DNA of 64,000 nt from Fratercula arctica (GCA_947846985.1 CANTUZ010000002.1:125078889-125142888), one strand, 5' to 3'; shown: positions 36,298 through 48,397, counted from the stretch's first letter. The notes: generated from the sequence alone by a model not told the origin. Translations and numbers: made by a program.

Positions 36298-39200
36298 ACA
36301 GTAAACAAGACCACTACAGGCTTGGAACTGAAAAAGTCTTCAGGAGTCAAGTGCTGGTAAATGACTGAATGGGTCAATCACTTTCACCATCTGAATCAAC
36401 TCTGGAAAGTCTGAAATAATTGTAGTTTTGGAAGGAGCATTTTACAAGACTGTGACTTTTGTTTGATCTTTTGAGAATGAGAGACTTCAAACAAACACAG
36501 ATGAAGGAGAGGGAAGAGCAGACTCTCTGCAAAGCTGGCATTTGCAAGTTGTCTCCTACTATAACTACAAATGTTCTGCCCCAATCCCCACAGTGAACTC
36601 TTTCTCTAGGAGGCACTCCTCACAAAGCACCTTCCAGTTTCTTCAGTCAGGAAAGCAGGACTAATCTGATCCCCATGCCTGCTCTGCAGTCTTCAGGAAA
36701 GTCAAGAATTGCAGCCCTGCTCCAAGGGGGAATTGCTTCTGAGATCTCCAGCCTCCTTGTTTAGTCCTTCATATTGTGGTTCAGACGCCTGTGACAGAGA
36801 CCCTCTTTACACATGGTCTGCCTCACTCTTGAAAAGCGTTTCTGTCAGAAAAGGACACTAGCTGTGCTGACCCTGCTTTCCCTATTAAATTTCCTCATGA
36901 TGAAGCAATACGTGTGCCCCACTCATCCTGTTTCATCTCATATGGAACCACTTACTATCTCCTTATAACCCCTCACAAGTCAATGCTGTGAAATACACCC
37001 TGTAGGACTGCTGCAGAAATAGATATTTGAGAGACACACGGCTAAGCACTCTTGGATATTCTCCCACTTTCAACAGGAATAGCCATTTAGAAAAGTTCTT
37101 CTCATGCCCAGAAGACACTAAGGATGACCTAGGCCTGTTCACGCCAAAATTCAGGATCAATTCTAACCAGTGAAGGGGTAAATCCACAATGTTAAGTCAC
37201 CTTTCTACTGAGTAAATGCATTTAGTCTATATTTTGTAGAATTTTGCAAGAATGTTTTTACCACTTCTCTGTATTCAGATCCTGAACACTGCTTTCTTCC
37301 ATTTCGCTTAAATATTTGCTGAAGAATGGAACATGCATTTTTTCTCTACAAATATTTCTTCTGTGTGAGGAACAGAAGTATTATCCTGATCAAAAATTTC
37401 ACATATCTCACATCGCCTTCCAAGAACACAGACCTGCTTCCTAGGGAACAGAATACCATGAACCTCCCAGAGTGCTTGATTTCACAGACTACATAAATTT
37501 TGCACAATTCCCACTCCAGCTCCATATGCTACTTACTATTTCTGTCCTTTAGGATGTCTTCATTTTGAATGAGGTAGGCAAAAGGACTTCAGACCTTGCC
37601 ATTCAATACAAGACCAGTTAACTCCGACAATGAGTACAGCAGAACAACAGCTCCTTTACGCACCATTGTTTAAAATCCCTACTCTGAGTGGCTTAGACAA
37701 TGCACTTGTTCTGGTTTCAGGGAACCACAAAGCACATTACTCACAAATGTCCAATTTTTAAAAAATATAGTGGAGAGAAGCACAAGCAAGTCTTTTTGAA
37801 TTATCTCCTGCTCTTTACTAGCCTAATAGTGGCGATTTTTCTATTTTCTCCCATTGCATTTCAGCAGTGTGTGTGCATGGGTGAGGTGTCTCACAAAAGG
37901 AGTCAACTCCATTCTTTCTGGGCTGTATATTTCAACACAAGACAAATGAGGATGATAAAAACCACAAAAGGAAGGCAGGAATATTGAAGAAGAGCGCTGC
38001 AGGGTACAGCTTTCCAGATAAGCTCCTTTCCACTGAGGTCAGTAATAAAACTCCAAGAACCAGATTTGCAAAGCCCTTATTCTCCAGGGGAGACACGACG
38101 CCGGCCCACTTTATCCAGACCTCACAAAACCACCCGTGAAGGAAACGTCTCTCTGATGGAAGTGAAGCTTCATGTCAAAGAAAATGACTTGCAGTGAGGA
38201 AACAGCATTGGACTCCAGGAAAGCACATCCTGATGCTGCAGTCCTGGCTTGCTCTTTTGCTATTCGTACAACCAACACACTCAGATCTCAGCTGCTGAAG
38301 TGAGGTGCATATGGAGATTAATCTCTTTTCACTTAACATTGACTTAGATCAGCAGCAAATCAACTCATCAGTTGAACTTCCCTATCTATAAATGTTTTCA
38401 GGAGAAACAGAACAAGGTTCGCTACTTTGCAATGGTCAGTCTATTATGCCTATGCCAAAATAGTTACTTCTTTACTGTTTCAAAATAAGCACATGTGAAA
38501 ATACACAGATGTGACCATGAACTAGACTTGCAATTTTATTCATTTTTTCCCCTTATGACCCACAGTTTGTTAAGCTAATCAATATTGCTATGTTAATTAC
38601 AGCAAATGAGAATGTGAATGACTATCTTGTCTCCAATGTATTAACTAACTTCATCAGAGGAAAGCAATAAAACCTATTCCATATCAGACTGTGTCATTCT
38701 TTATTGTTTCTTGTTATTGACACTCAGAAGTTGATTACTTTATGGCCTGATAAATGAAAATAGAAAGCCTGAATTTGTTTCTTACCAGCTATAACCACAG
38801 ATGCTACTAGTATTTATATAAATCACTTGAAGTTTCATAAGCTGTGTTCATTAGTATCCCACAGAAGAAAGTTCTACAAGTTAATGACATGTAAAAATAA
38901 TGTATTTAAATTCATTAGCAATGCATTTGCACTGATATCTATGCTTTAATACAACAGCCAGCTTAATAAAATTAAATGCCTTTACCAACCTTCCATGGAT
39001 GATTCAAAATGGTATGCTATACTACATCCTCTTATTTGCCACAGATAAAAGCCCTTGCGTTTCTAATCTCTCCTTAAACGGAATCTCTCATAGGCACTCA
39101 TGCCCACATGCACAAAAGAGACCAGATATACTTAATTGCAGCCAAAATGCTAATTACAAGTTAAAATCTTGGATGTCTAGGCTATAGCAAAATATTCAGG

Positions 39201-39484
39201 CACCCCCATAATATTTTGGGCATCCTGGAAAACTCTCAGTCCCTCTTGACCTTAGAATCCCAGAATCACTGCCTCTCACTTACTTGTCCCCATATTTATT
39301 TTCAATTGTCATCTGAAAGTGGTTTCTGATGCAAGTAAAATTTTTATCCCACCTTGGCAAAAGTCCTTCATGTTCTTAGTAAGTCTTTTCTGCACAACCC
39401 GGATTTTAATGCTGCTGCACTCATAACTAGCAGTGAGGATTTTTTTTCTAATTGATGCTGATCTACAATGAGTAAAAAGTATTG

Positions 39485-39610
39485 TGGATCATCTTGGCAT
39501 CACCTTGTGACTGGCCACCAACTGGATTTAACTCCATTCACCACAACTCTTTGGGCCTGGACATCCAGTCGGTTTTTCACCCAGCGAAACGTACGCCCAT
39601 CAAGCCATCA
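39485..39610 (-). mobile_element. CR1 reverse-transcriptase internal fragment
   Basis: The minus strand translates to GRTFRWVKNRLDVQAQRVVV followed by NGVKSSWWPVTR and a stop. This matches the region just before the SGVPQG motif of CR1 reverse transcriptase (compare [19 protein letters not shown] in the 7.4-kb copy). Only about 120 nt are recognisable and the flanks are unassigned. It lies in the 6.0-kb CA8 intron. Confidence 0.85.
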
Positions 39611-41017
39611 TCATTGGGTTTTACACCAGTGGCACAATATTCTCTTTGGAAGACTTATCCCCTTCACACCATGTTCCAACATCTTGTTTTCTTGTGGTAT
39701 ATGAGCAGAAAATAATATTAACTGAAGTTGCATTTCTCTGCTTAATTCCTCTTTCATTCACCCCCCCCTTGCCATCTCCCACCACACATGGATGGCTTGA
39801 ACCATGCTCTCCTCCGTGCATTGTGTGGATTAAAAGGGAACAGAGACAACAGAATCTGCAACTAGCATGAAATAAAATATCATACAGTGTCTCAGTGTTA
39901 TAGGTATGGTCTTTATACTTCTGATTAAGTCCTCCTATTCACCCATATCATATCTGGAGAATTAGCTGACAAGTTACAAAATGCACTCTGAAAGTTATTC
40001 TGAATCTAATAATGACAACAGAGTTCTCTTTCAATTTACTCAGTAGTAAGCAGCCATAAGACTGTTCCTTTCATAAACAAATAAATATTAGATTCAACAA
40101 ATAAGTTTATTGGGAGCTATAGCTTTTATCCTATAATTAGAGCCAGAATTCAGTTTTCATATGAAAAGAAACATTGCCAATTTCAAATTGTTAAAATTGT
40201 TAAAATATTATGCTGGGATTACTAGCAAAATGTTAGATTATTAAAGCTGAAAAAATTTAAATCTGAATTTATCATCTTTTATACTTTTTTCCTTTCTGTT
40301 TGCACATGCTTCAGAGCAGGCAATGAAAATTAACACGTCCAGCTGCAGGGATTCTAGATAAAACACACATTCCTCCAGCTGGGACTCACAGACTGGGGGA
40401 GAATATTCATCGGGAATTTTCATTGTTTGTACTGGGATTAGTTGTAGACAGATTTGAAATGTTTTCTATACAAATTCTCACATGACTGTTGGACATAATT
40501 TAAAAAAAAACACTTTAAAATGCATACATGTGAAATCAAATTTAAATAGGTAGTTTCCATTTGACATCTATTATAAAACAGAATTAAAAAAGAGCAAGAT
40601 AAGTTAAATATAGTTCAATGCAATATAGCTAGCCTGTACTACATTAACAATTTTCATTCTCTGGCACATAGTGTCTCCCTGTGCTTTTTTGTTCCTTTAA
40701 CATCAAAAAGCACTGATATTTGAAAGCTTACAATTACAAAGAACTGAATTTCTTTTGCCCGTTGACTTCTTTCTTTTTCTTTCACTTAAATAAAGAATTA
40801 TTTTAAATGCAGATGATAAATGATAACAAGGTTTTTCATCTCTGACCTTTGCATTGCTTTCAGTGACTCAAAAGGCTTAACCTTTACTTGAAAAGCCATG
40901 TACTGATCTAATGGGATCTTCAAGGAGAACAGATATAATGTCCTGATATATATATTTGCACGCTATAACCTTTAGCTCATAACCATATTCCAAGGTCACT
41001 TTAAGCACAGCCGTTAC

Positions 41018-41130
41018 CTGCACTTGGGACACAGTCAAAGGATAGCGAAATAATATCCAGGTGACACCTTCACTGCAGGGTGGAATGGTTAGAGAGCCCT
41101 CGTACACCCAGTAGTCACGCAGAAGAGGAT
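41018..41130 (-). CDS. CA8: CA8 internal exon, residues about 209-246
   Basis: The exon is 113 nt: two bases completing Asp, then 37 codons from [12 protein letters not shown] through LTVSQVQ. The acceptor is TAATTTCAG and the donor is CAG|GTAACG. It contains the signature [16 protein letters not shown], equivalent to the GSLTTPP loop around Thr199 in CA II. Here the Thr199 equivalent is kept but the Thr200 equivalent is Ile, as in other CA8 proteins. This belongs to the altered, non-catalytic active site. Two conservative changes from human (TISQLQ to TVSQVQ) lie at the 3' end of the exon. Confidence 0.96.
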
Positions 41131-41324
41131 CTGAAATTAAAAGAAATGTGGAATTTTAATGACATTAAGGAAGATAATTGTGTCTTTCAATTATGACAGC
41201 TTATGGTAGCCATGGGCTTTCTCATATGATGACATTAGTATGCAGTAAGTTAAGGTGTGAATTTATAACCTGCCAAGCACTGTCCGATACTTTCTCATGT
41301 AAATGTACATGAGCTTGTGGTCAT

Positions 41325-41470
41325 TATATTACCGTAACTTCCCTCTGCAGATGAGTACTTTAAAGATGAAAATGCCACTTCATAGATGTGAAAAATAACG
41401 TGCACAACTCCTTAAACTAACACAGCAAATGAATAATATGGTGGGAAAGAACTCCTGTTAGTGTCAAAAG
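41325..41470 (+). repeat. Possible third MIR-like fragment
   Basis: The segment has CTGCAGATGAGTACTTTAAA, then CACAGCAAATGAATAATATG and GAAAGAACTCCTGTTA, in the relative order of a MIR core and tail. The similarity is weaker than for the copies at 42.6 and 44.65 kb. Confidence 0.35.
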
Positions 41471-42594
41471 CTACAAGATACATCCCATTTTGAAGGCAGA
41501 GGGGCGGTGGTGATCAAATTTTAACTGACTTCTACATTTAGGATATGTCTCAAGGATTAATTTATCTCCTTTTCTAGAAAAATTCAGTGAAAGCAGCTCA
41601 AGACAATCTTTTCAGTTCGCAATTCTGGTGGCATGTTTTACAAGATGCAGTGGTGCCTCCTAGCTTTACAAAAGTCAGGTGAATTTCACAGTAAAAAAAA
41701 AATAAGGTTTACTTAAGAATAAACTTATTTCAATAAGTTTATAAACTTACTAATAGGTTCATAAATAACTGCTAGAATAAACAGTTGTCTCTCAAGAAAA
41801 TGTACAACAATGCTCGGTTTCTCCAAGCAGAGTTTTTAACTCTACATGCACCAAGTTTGATTTTAATTATCTCAATTTTAAGACCTCAAAGATTCCAGTC
41901 ACACTGCACTTTGTAAGTGAGACTACACAGGGCTTTCCTTTGCTGCTGTAGGCCACACTCACAAATAATTCCCTGACACAGCTTAAGAAGTAAGGAGAGG
42001 AAACTGCCTGACTGTAAAAGAGGGGACAAGAAACAAACCTAGAGAGGAAGTGCAGACAAAGGCTGGTTAATCGTGGCATGGAGAGCTAGGGGGAAGTTTG
42101 TGACTAGCTTGACAAGGACAGAATGGGAGATTGGAAACAAATAAATTTGCTTGGTTGACCTAACCAACCTGTTACTGCCATTTCACTACTAGATCAGAGG
42201 AATATCGGTAGAATTAAATCTTGCTAATGAACCCTGTGACTGTCAGTGAATGCATTTTGTTTTGTTGGTGTAATTTTCTTTCTCAGTTAGGGAATTACAT
42301 AGCAAATCCATTGAAAGCAAGTTGCATGATCAAACACGCAAAAGTTAAGAACTGCAAGAATTAATTCAGCCCGTCCTGTGCATGCATTGTGACAGCGTCT
42401 TGTTACATGATCATGTATGTCTTTTCTAGAGAACCTTTCATCATTTACTTGTACAGACGGATGATTTTCTTTTGAAAAGCATCTACTAACATTTGGCTTT
42501 CTCAGTACAATATGTGGTCCTTGGTCTTCTTTTTCCAATGCTATTCAAATTCTGCTTGTTAGAAGGACCACGTTTTCTCATTTTTACTATTTCT

Positions 42595-42755
42595 AATGCA
42601 CTCATTTCTTCAGTGCCTGAGTGCTTCACAAACATGAATTAATTTATCCTTCCAACACCCCAGAGCGGTGAGGAAGGACAGATTACCCCCACACTTTAAA
42701 GCTGGGGAACTGAGGCACAGAGAAGTTAAGGTCAAATGCATCTATTCCTTTGAGG
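42595..42755 (+). repeat. MIR-like SINE fragment
   Basis: The sequence includes TTTAAAGCTGGGGAACTGAG followed by GCACAGAGAAGTTAAGGTCA, the conserved core of MIR-class ancient SINEs, preceded by a diverged head. It sits in the 2,690-nt CA8 intron. Copies of this age are usually heavily mutated in birds. Confidence 0.7.
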
Positions 42756-42769
42756 TGTTACGTATGAGA

Positions 42770-42895
42770 TGCTTAGAACCTGATTTCTCAGAGTAGTTAA
42801 CTTTCTATAGCACTTAATGCAGTCAGAGCACTGCTCCCATTGACTTCAGTTGGAGGTGTAAGCACTCAGCACTTCTGCAAATCAGACCCCATGAT
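42770..42895 (+). repeat. Ancient amniote repeat with CCCATTGACTTCA motif
   Basis: The phrase GCTCCCATTGACTTCAGTTG, then GTAAGCACTCAGCACTTCTG and CAAATCAGACCCC, resembles a repeat family common in turtle, crocodile and bird genomes. The exact 13-mer CCCATTGACTTCA (42836-42848) recurs at 3821-3833. The family name cannot be given from memory with certainty. Confidence 0.6.
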
Positions 42896-43820
42896 CTCAA
42901 GTCGGGCACCTAGAAAACGAGGAACACATAGTTAGAGATGACTTTTGAAAATTTTGGTTTATGTGACTTGATCAGCATCAAACAGGAACTGTGAGGCAGG
43001 GGTCCTGTAAAAATAACTTAGGGTCACGCAATTAAAAGATCTTTTATAACACATATGCATGAAGGGGCACAGGCAGTCTTAATTCCTGCAATTCCTAATT
43101 GCTGAGCACTTGACTTTGCAACCTAAACAATATTCTTTTAATATAATTAATATAGTTTAGTGTAGACCTGGGTTACTTTGCAAAATTAAAGTTCTTGCCA
43201 CTATGACACGGAATTTAGCTCAGAAGGATTCCTTGCAGAAACATTTGTCTTGTGGAAATACATTTTTTAAAAAGTCGCAATTTTTTTCAAGACAAGGTAG
43301 AGGCATCGGGTGTTTCTTACTATTCCTCTTTAACTTTTAGATATATGAATTTGAATTTGTCTCCCACTGTCTCTTTGTATGTTATACAACTGTCATTGCA
43401 TTATGGCATTGTCTTTTGATGCTGCCAAAAAGCTACCTTGGTAAGTGGGTAACCTTATGCTTTCTTGAGTGAAAACAGGCCTCTGTTTAACGAATACCAG
43501 CTTCCTATTTTTATGCGGAAGTAGAGGAAGGTCTACACATAGCTCCCCCCCTAGGTGGGATGATAGATCACCAAGAAAGCTAGCCATAGCGTTGCCAGCA
43601 GAGCATGGACTACAGTATCACATCCCACTCACATGATGAAGGTGCAGATTTATCGTGATTTCCAAGGGGACTTCATCCCTATCCCTGTTAGCACCACTAG
43701 GTGCAAAATGCATTACTACCTTATGGGACACGCTCTTGGGCTTGCAATTAGGCTATGCTTTAGATCGTCTCTGCAATTAGCTACTAATCCACACACACAA
43801 AAGTAAGCAAAGGCACCTAC

Positions 43821-43869
43821 CTGGCAATAAAGAGTTGGGATTAAAACAGGGTATTGTTTTGGACTTTCC
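43821..43869 (-). CDS. CA8: CA8 internal exon, residues about 193-209
   Basis: This short 49-nt exon encodes GKSKTIPCFNPNSLLP plus the first base of the next codon. It has a TTTTTTCAG acceptor and a CAG|GTAGGT donor. The leftover G joins with AT from the exon at 41018-41130 to give Asp, restoring the [11 protein letters not shown] junction known in CA8. In the wrong frame the same bases give an unrelated short ORF, so the exon is visible only by splice logic and homology. The Thr in human NPNTLL is Ser here (recalled comparison). Confidence 0.94.
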
Positions 43870-44639
43870 CTGAAAAAATGAATACAAATCAATCTCATCT
43901 CTAGTTTCTTTGAAAATGACGATGAATGGAGAGGTAAAACACACTGTGTGTTCTTATAACATTAAACCTTGAATTCCTGTGGAAAGTAACCTCATTAATA
44001 GCCCCATTTAATCATCATTGCATTTGTCCTTGCAGCTACACACACACATTTTTTTATTCTATTTTGTATTTTACTTCTAAGGTTATCTCAGTAATTTGTT
44101 AACTTTCTGCCTTCAGTACCTGGGCTCTTTCCAGGTCCCAGCCTTGAAATTCTGTACATGAAATTCAGGGGTTCCACACAAAACGAGTTTAAAAAACAAG
44201 GGCCAAAGTGAGCTTTTCCTTGACTGATGTGGATAACACTTAACAAAATAAATTTGGTTCCACATACTTAATGCAAAAAAATTTTATGTATGCCAGAAGT
44301 ATGTTTGGTGCTGACCCTCTGAAAGTCATTAGTATAACACGCTCACAATGACCAGGCCTTTCATGACCTTCCTCTACTTGGTTGTTCTTTCAGTAATGAA
44401 ACTACAGAGTTCCGTACGCTATTGTTTTCTTTGACACCTTCATAAACAATGAGTTTGTAATATTAAACATCATGACTGAAGTTTACCATATATTATTTGA
44501 CTACAAGAAGATTTTCAATTCCCTTCTAATAACAGCTTCTAATTTTTCTACACTTCAGCATCCACTGAAGTGAATGGCTAATCTCTCCAGACCAATAGAG
44601 AACAGCTCATTAATACATCTCAAAATCCTTTAAAATCAA

Positions 44640-44775
44640 AAGTAAGTATGATTATTTCTATGTTACAGACAGACACCATGAAGCAGAGAGATGTAAGTAA
44701 CTTGCCCAAGGTCATTCAAGATAGCATCAACATTCTGGAGAGCACTCATATCTCCTCAGTCCTGCTAAGCTTATT
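44640..44775 (+). repeat. MIR-like SINE fragment
   Basis: Landmarks in order: ATGTTACAGACAGACACCAT, AAGCAGAGAGATGTAAGTAA and CTTGCCCAAGGTCATTCAAG, then a CTCCTCAGTCCTGCTAA end. This follows the MIR core (acagatg, cacagagag, taacttgcccaaggtca). It lies in the 1,372-nt CA8 intron. Confidence 0.7.
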
Positions 44776-45241
44776 ATCTGTCCTTCAGGATCCCCACACA
44801 TAATCCACCTGACAAGACGGCATTGTGTTTTTGCTGATTTCCCACTGCAAGTTAATATAGGTGCTCAGTTCATCTATTCTTTTCCTCTACAAATTAAAAC
44901 CAGATAAGCTTGGAGGTACTGCTGCTGGTGTTCACTAAGTATATTGCAGTGCTTGCATTCACACTGACTCCACAATAACCACTAAAAAGGTAGTATTTGC
45001 AATCAATTACTGGTATAGGAGATCAAGCTTTCTGGTCACCAGAAAAGGAAGTAAGTACAGAGACTGTATATTATCTGAATACTGTAAAATGCTGACGTTC
45101 CAATACAGGACACCAAATGATGGCTTTCACACATGGTTTTAGTACAGGCACATCTGAAACCCTTCTCTTGCCTTCATATAGACCCTTTGCTCACTTTCTC
45201 TCTGGTCAGTGAAGGAAGCATTTCTGCAGACAATGCCTTAC

Positions 45242-45304
45242 CTTGTACTGGATGTCCTGGAGAATTTCAGTTACAGCCTTTAGGCCTACATGCTCTTTTC
45301 CTAT
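45242..45304 (-). CDS. CA8: CA8 internal exon, residues about 172-192
   Basis: This 63-nt exon encodes 21 residues, beginning [11 protein letters not shown] and ending EILQDIQYK. It has a TATTTCAG acceptor and an AAG|GTAAGG donor and is phase 0 at both ends. It joins in frame to the exon at 48302-48397 across a 2,997-nt intron. It forms part of the central beta-sheet region of the carbonic anhydrase fold. As far as I can recall, the sequence is identical to human CA8, which argues for a functional gene rather than a pseudogene. Confidence 0.95.
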
Positions 45305-46017
45305 CTGAAATACATCAAGCAAAGATGATTTTCAGTATTTCGCTATTTCAAAAACTGTGAGGCAAAACAGAGGTCAACCAGAACAGTAAGTTCTGTAGTT
45401 GTTTTTAGTTAAGCTACACAACCTTGTGTTAACTAAATACACCCATACACGGCAACTCTGAACAATTAAATCACTATAAAGCCATCAGTCAAAAGTAAAC
45501 AAGGTGTAAATAACTTTAAAGCAGAGACAGAAACTCACAGAACAAGAGAAAGAGTCACAGTTAAGTCTGGTAAGTTTTGACTAACCCTGTTTTGCAGCAT
45601 GTACTGCACGTGGAGTCAAAATCATGCAGCGTTATGGCATATAAATGCCAAGGATGCAGTTTGTCCTTACCAGTTTTTGTCAGAACAGCACACAGGAAAG
45701 AACAGAGTGAACAAGTACGACAGACGCTTTTTGAATTTGTTCACACAGCTCTGCAAATCTGGCCCAAGGTATCTCTGAAGCTCAGGGGAGTTTTTTCTGG
45801 CTGCAGAGCACAAAATGGCAAATCCCCTCCCTCACGGCATCTCTGGGATTCTGCTGGCAAAAGCCGGCCTCCCAGCAGCCTGCAGCACTGCCTTTACTGA
45901 ATGCCTTTAAGGCACAGAAGATGGAGCTTTCAAAAGAAACCTGTTGTTGAAATAAGAGGTTCTTATTTTCTATGAACATTGTTCACTCTGCACAGTGATT
46001 TCAGCTGCTTCTGACCT

Positions 46018-46580
46018 AAAGATGGAGGGAGGTCATCCTCCCCCTCTACTCTGCCCTGGTAAGGCCACATCTGGAGAACTGTGTCCAGTTGTGGGCTCCC
46101 TGGTTTAAGAAGGACAGGCAACTGCTGGAGAGGGGACAGCAAAGGGGCTACAATGATGATTAGGGAATTGGAACACCTCTCTTACGAAGAAAGGCTGAGG
46201 GACTCGGGTCTTTTTCAGTCTGGAAAAAAGACGACTGAGGGGGGATCTTATCAACACTTATAAATACTTAAAGGGTGGGTGTCAGGAGGATGGGCCAGGC
46301 TCTTTTCAGTGGTGCCCAGTGACAGGAAAAGGGGTAACGGGCACAAACTTGAACATAGGAAGTTCCATCGAAACATGAGAAGAAACTTCTTTAGAGGGTG
46401 GCACAGCACTGGAACAGGCTGCCCAGAGAGGTGGTGGAGTCTCCAACTCTGGAGACATTCAAAACCCACCTGGACACGTTCCTGTGCAACCTGCTCTAGG
46501 TGACCCTGCTCTGGCAGGGGGGTTGGACTAGATGATCTCCAGAGGTCCCTTCCAACCCCTACCATTCTGTGATTCTGTAA
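46018..46580 (+). mobile_element. CR1 LINE 3' end, inside a CA8 intron
   Basis: This plus-strand CR1 fragment starts in the [19 protein letters not shown] region and ends with ATTCTGTGATTCTGT at about 46564-46578. The last 100 nt are almost identical to the 3' UTR of the CR1 at 7.4 kb (shared AACCTGCTCTAGGTGACCCT and the GGTTGGACTAGATGATCTCC block), so both belong to the same or a sister subfamily. The reading frame is broken by small indels and stops. It lies in the CA8 intron 45305-48301, about 0.7 kb from the exon at 45242-45304 and antisense to the gene. Confidence 0.93.
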
Positions 46581-48301
46581 ATCACCCATTCTAGGACACT
46601 AGCATAGGAAGAGTCAGAATGGCCTTCCACTTGATTTCTTTGCCAACGTGTACACATACGAGGCGAGGCATGAAGCGGGCATGAGTGAGAACGGGAGAGC
46701 TAGAGCCTGAAAAATTTGTTTGCTTTTTGTTTCTCTTGGAATAGAAGGGCACAGTAACCACTGGAAGGAAACAATTGAATGTCAACAAAAGGTACTTTGT
46801 TATTTCTAGGAATTTAAGAGGATTTTCTTTTGTTTCAGAATGGGATTTCAATTTAAAACCTTCGAAGTGTGTAAAAGATATTGAAATCACTCCAAAGACG
46901 CTGTTTCTAAATTAATAATCACCAAGGGCTGTCATGTAAATCAGTTAAAATATTTTCACTGATCTTAAAATTACGTTTGGGAACTGTGGTGCAAAACTAT
47001 TATATTTCCATACCTTTAACAGGAAAAAATGGTCACTGAATTTCCTCTCCCTGTTCCTTTAATAAACAGCATAAATACTATTTTCCTCGGTCAATTCTAA
47101 TTATATGATGCCTTTCTTGGCTAATGAAAAAGCCCTTCAGAATGCTTAAGAACTCCGATGAAGGTGAGAGACCAGAAATGGAAAATGTATCATCGAAGTT
47201 TCAGATTTATTTAAGAACTTATATATAACTTTCTAACTAACTCGAACGTTACCTCTGCTGGAATTAGAAGGTGACTTACATAAGCAATTATCACGCAGCC
47301 CTCTAGGATACAAAACTGAAGACTTTCTAACTTCCATTTTTAGCAGTTCTATCTGAGTGTTGGAGCTGTAACCAATATACCTTTAAATTCGAACAGAGGT
47401 AAAGCTCAAAGGCACTCATAAACTCGTTACGAAATACGACAAATTAATAATATCACTGTGAAAGAAAATTCATTTGATCTAAGCATGAACTCTAAACCTC
47501 TTCCTCCAAACCCATTTAAATAAAACAGTTTGCCAGTTCTCATGAGGAGGATGAGAATCTAGTGCTTGAGGACTAAAACTGAAAATCTTCTTTATAGGGT
47601 GCAGCCCTTGAAAAACCTTCAACAGCAATCAGATTATGGGGCTAACTTGTAATTTGCATTATACCCTCTCCCCAGCAAGCTTTAAGCCTCCTCATCGCAG
47701 GCTTCTCTGCGGGTCTGTGGCAAGACTCATTGCACTCTCAGTCTGGCGTCTCTGAAGAAGTAGTATCACCCCATCTCACATTTCTCCTGTGTGAAGAAAC
47801 ACGCTTCGCCCTGCGTTCAGAAAAGCACAGTGCTACTACCAGTTTTCATCTGTGCCAATGGGTTAGTAGAGGTTTTTTTCCTCTTTCCTCCCCTCCTCTG
47901 TGTATTTCCTCAATCCCCAAATAGCAGGCCTGGCCAGGACTAAATAAAAACACAGTACAGGGGTAGTGAAGCACCTCTACCTCCTGAGAGCCCTCATTCT
48001 GCCTTCAGAGGAATGGAAAGTGGATTTCTGCTTATAGCTGGAGTCACAGAGAGAGATGGCTGACTACATATTATGCCTTCTTTAACTAACATACTTTTAA
48101 TATCCTGTTTAAACATTAATTACTTATTTAGCACATACACCGAAGACATGACTGAGAAGTATCTTTTGAATAGAATACTAGCAGTCATACATTATTTTAT
48201 GTTATGAAATCATTAGAAATGAAAGGAAATGGAAAGGAACTCTTTTTCCTCAGACAAATGACAGATAGTGCATGACAACAAGTGCAACACAGGAAACTTA
48301 C

Positions 48302-48397
48302 CTGCACAAACAAAGCTATAATAGCTATGCCGTGCTTCTTCCCTACTGCCTCATCAATGCTGCTGTACAGTGTGGAGTTCCAGTGCATTAGATGAAG
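48302..48397 (-). CDS. CA8: CA8 internal exon, residues about 140-171
   Basis: This exon of carbonic anhydrase-related protein VIII translates to 32 codons beginning [10 protein letters not shown] and ending IIALFVQ. It is preceded by a TTTTAG acceptor and followed by CAG|GTAAGT, in phase 0 at both ends. CA8 belongs to the alpha-carbonic anhydrase fold but lacks catalysis. It is a cytosolic protein abundant in Purkinje cells and binds the type 1 IP3 receptor, lowering its IP3 affinity (established for mammals). The His of LHL aligns with zinc ligand His119 of CA II and is retained. The residue known to be lost in CA8 (His94 to Arg) would be in the preceding exon, which is not in the window. 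Compared with human CA8 as I recall it, there are small changes: LHLIHW to LHLMHW, TLFGS to TLYSS and GKPHG to GKKHG. This is the most upstream exon visible. Confidence 0.95.

Larger units (their letters stand above)
35000..48301 (-). other. CA8 introns between the visible exons
   Basis: Four introns of 6,018 (35000-41017), 2,690 (41131-43820), 1,372 (43870-45241) and 2,997 nt (45305-48301) separate the five coding exons. All begin GT and end AG on the minus strand. They are AT-rich and contain no other convincing coding sequence. They hold MIR-like and other ancient repeats (41.3, 42.6-42.9 and 44.65 kb), a CR1 reverse-transcriptase fragment (39.5 kb), a (TTTG)n run (36.28 kb) and a 3'-end CR1 antisense to the gene (46.0 kb). 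Confidence 0.85.

Noticed and set aside
43716..43898. 60-codon minus ORF overlapping a CA8 exon
   Set aside because: It reads the exon in the wrong frame; the correct frame gives GKSKTIPCFNPNSLLP.
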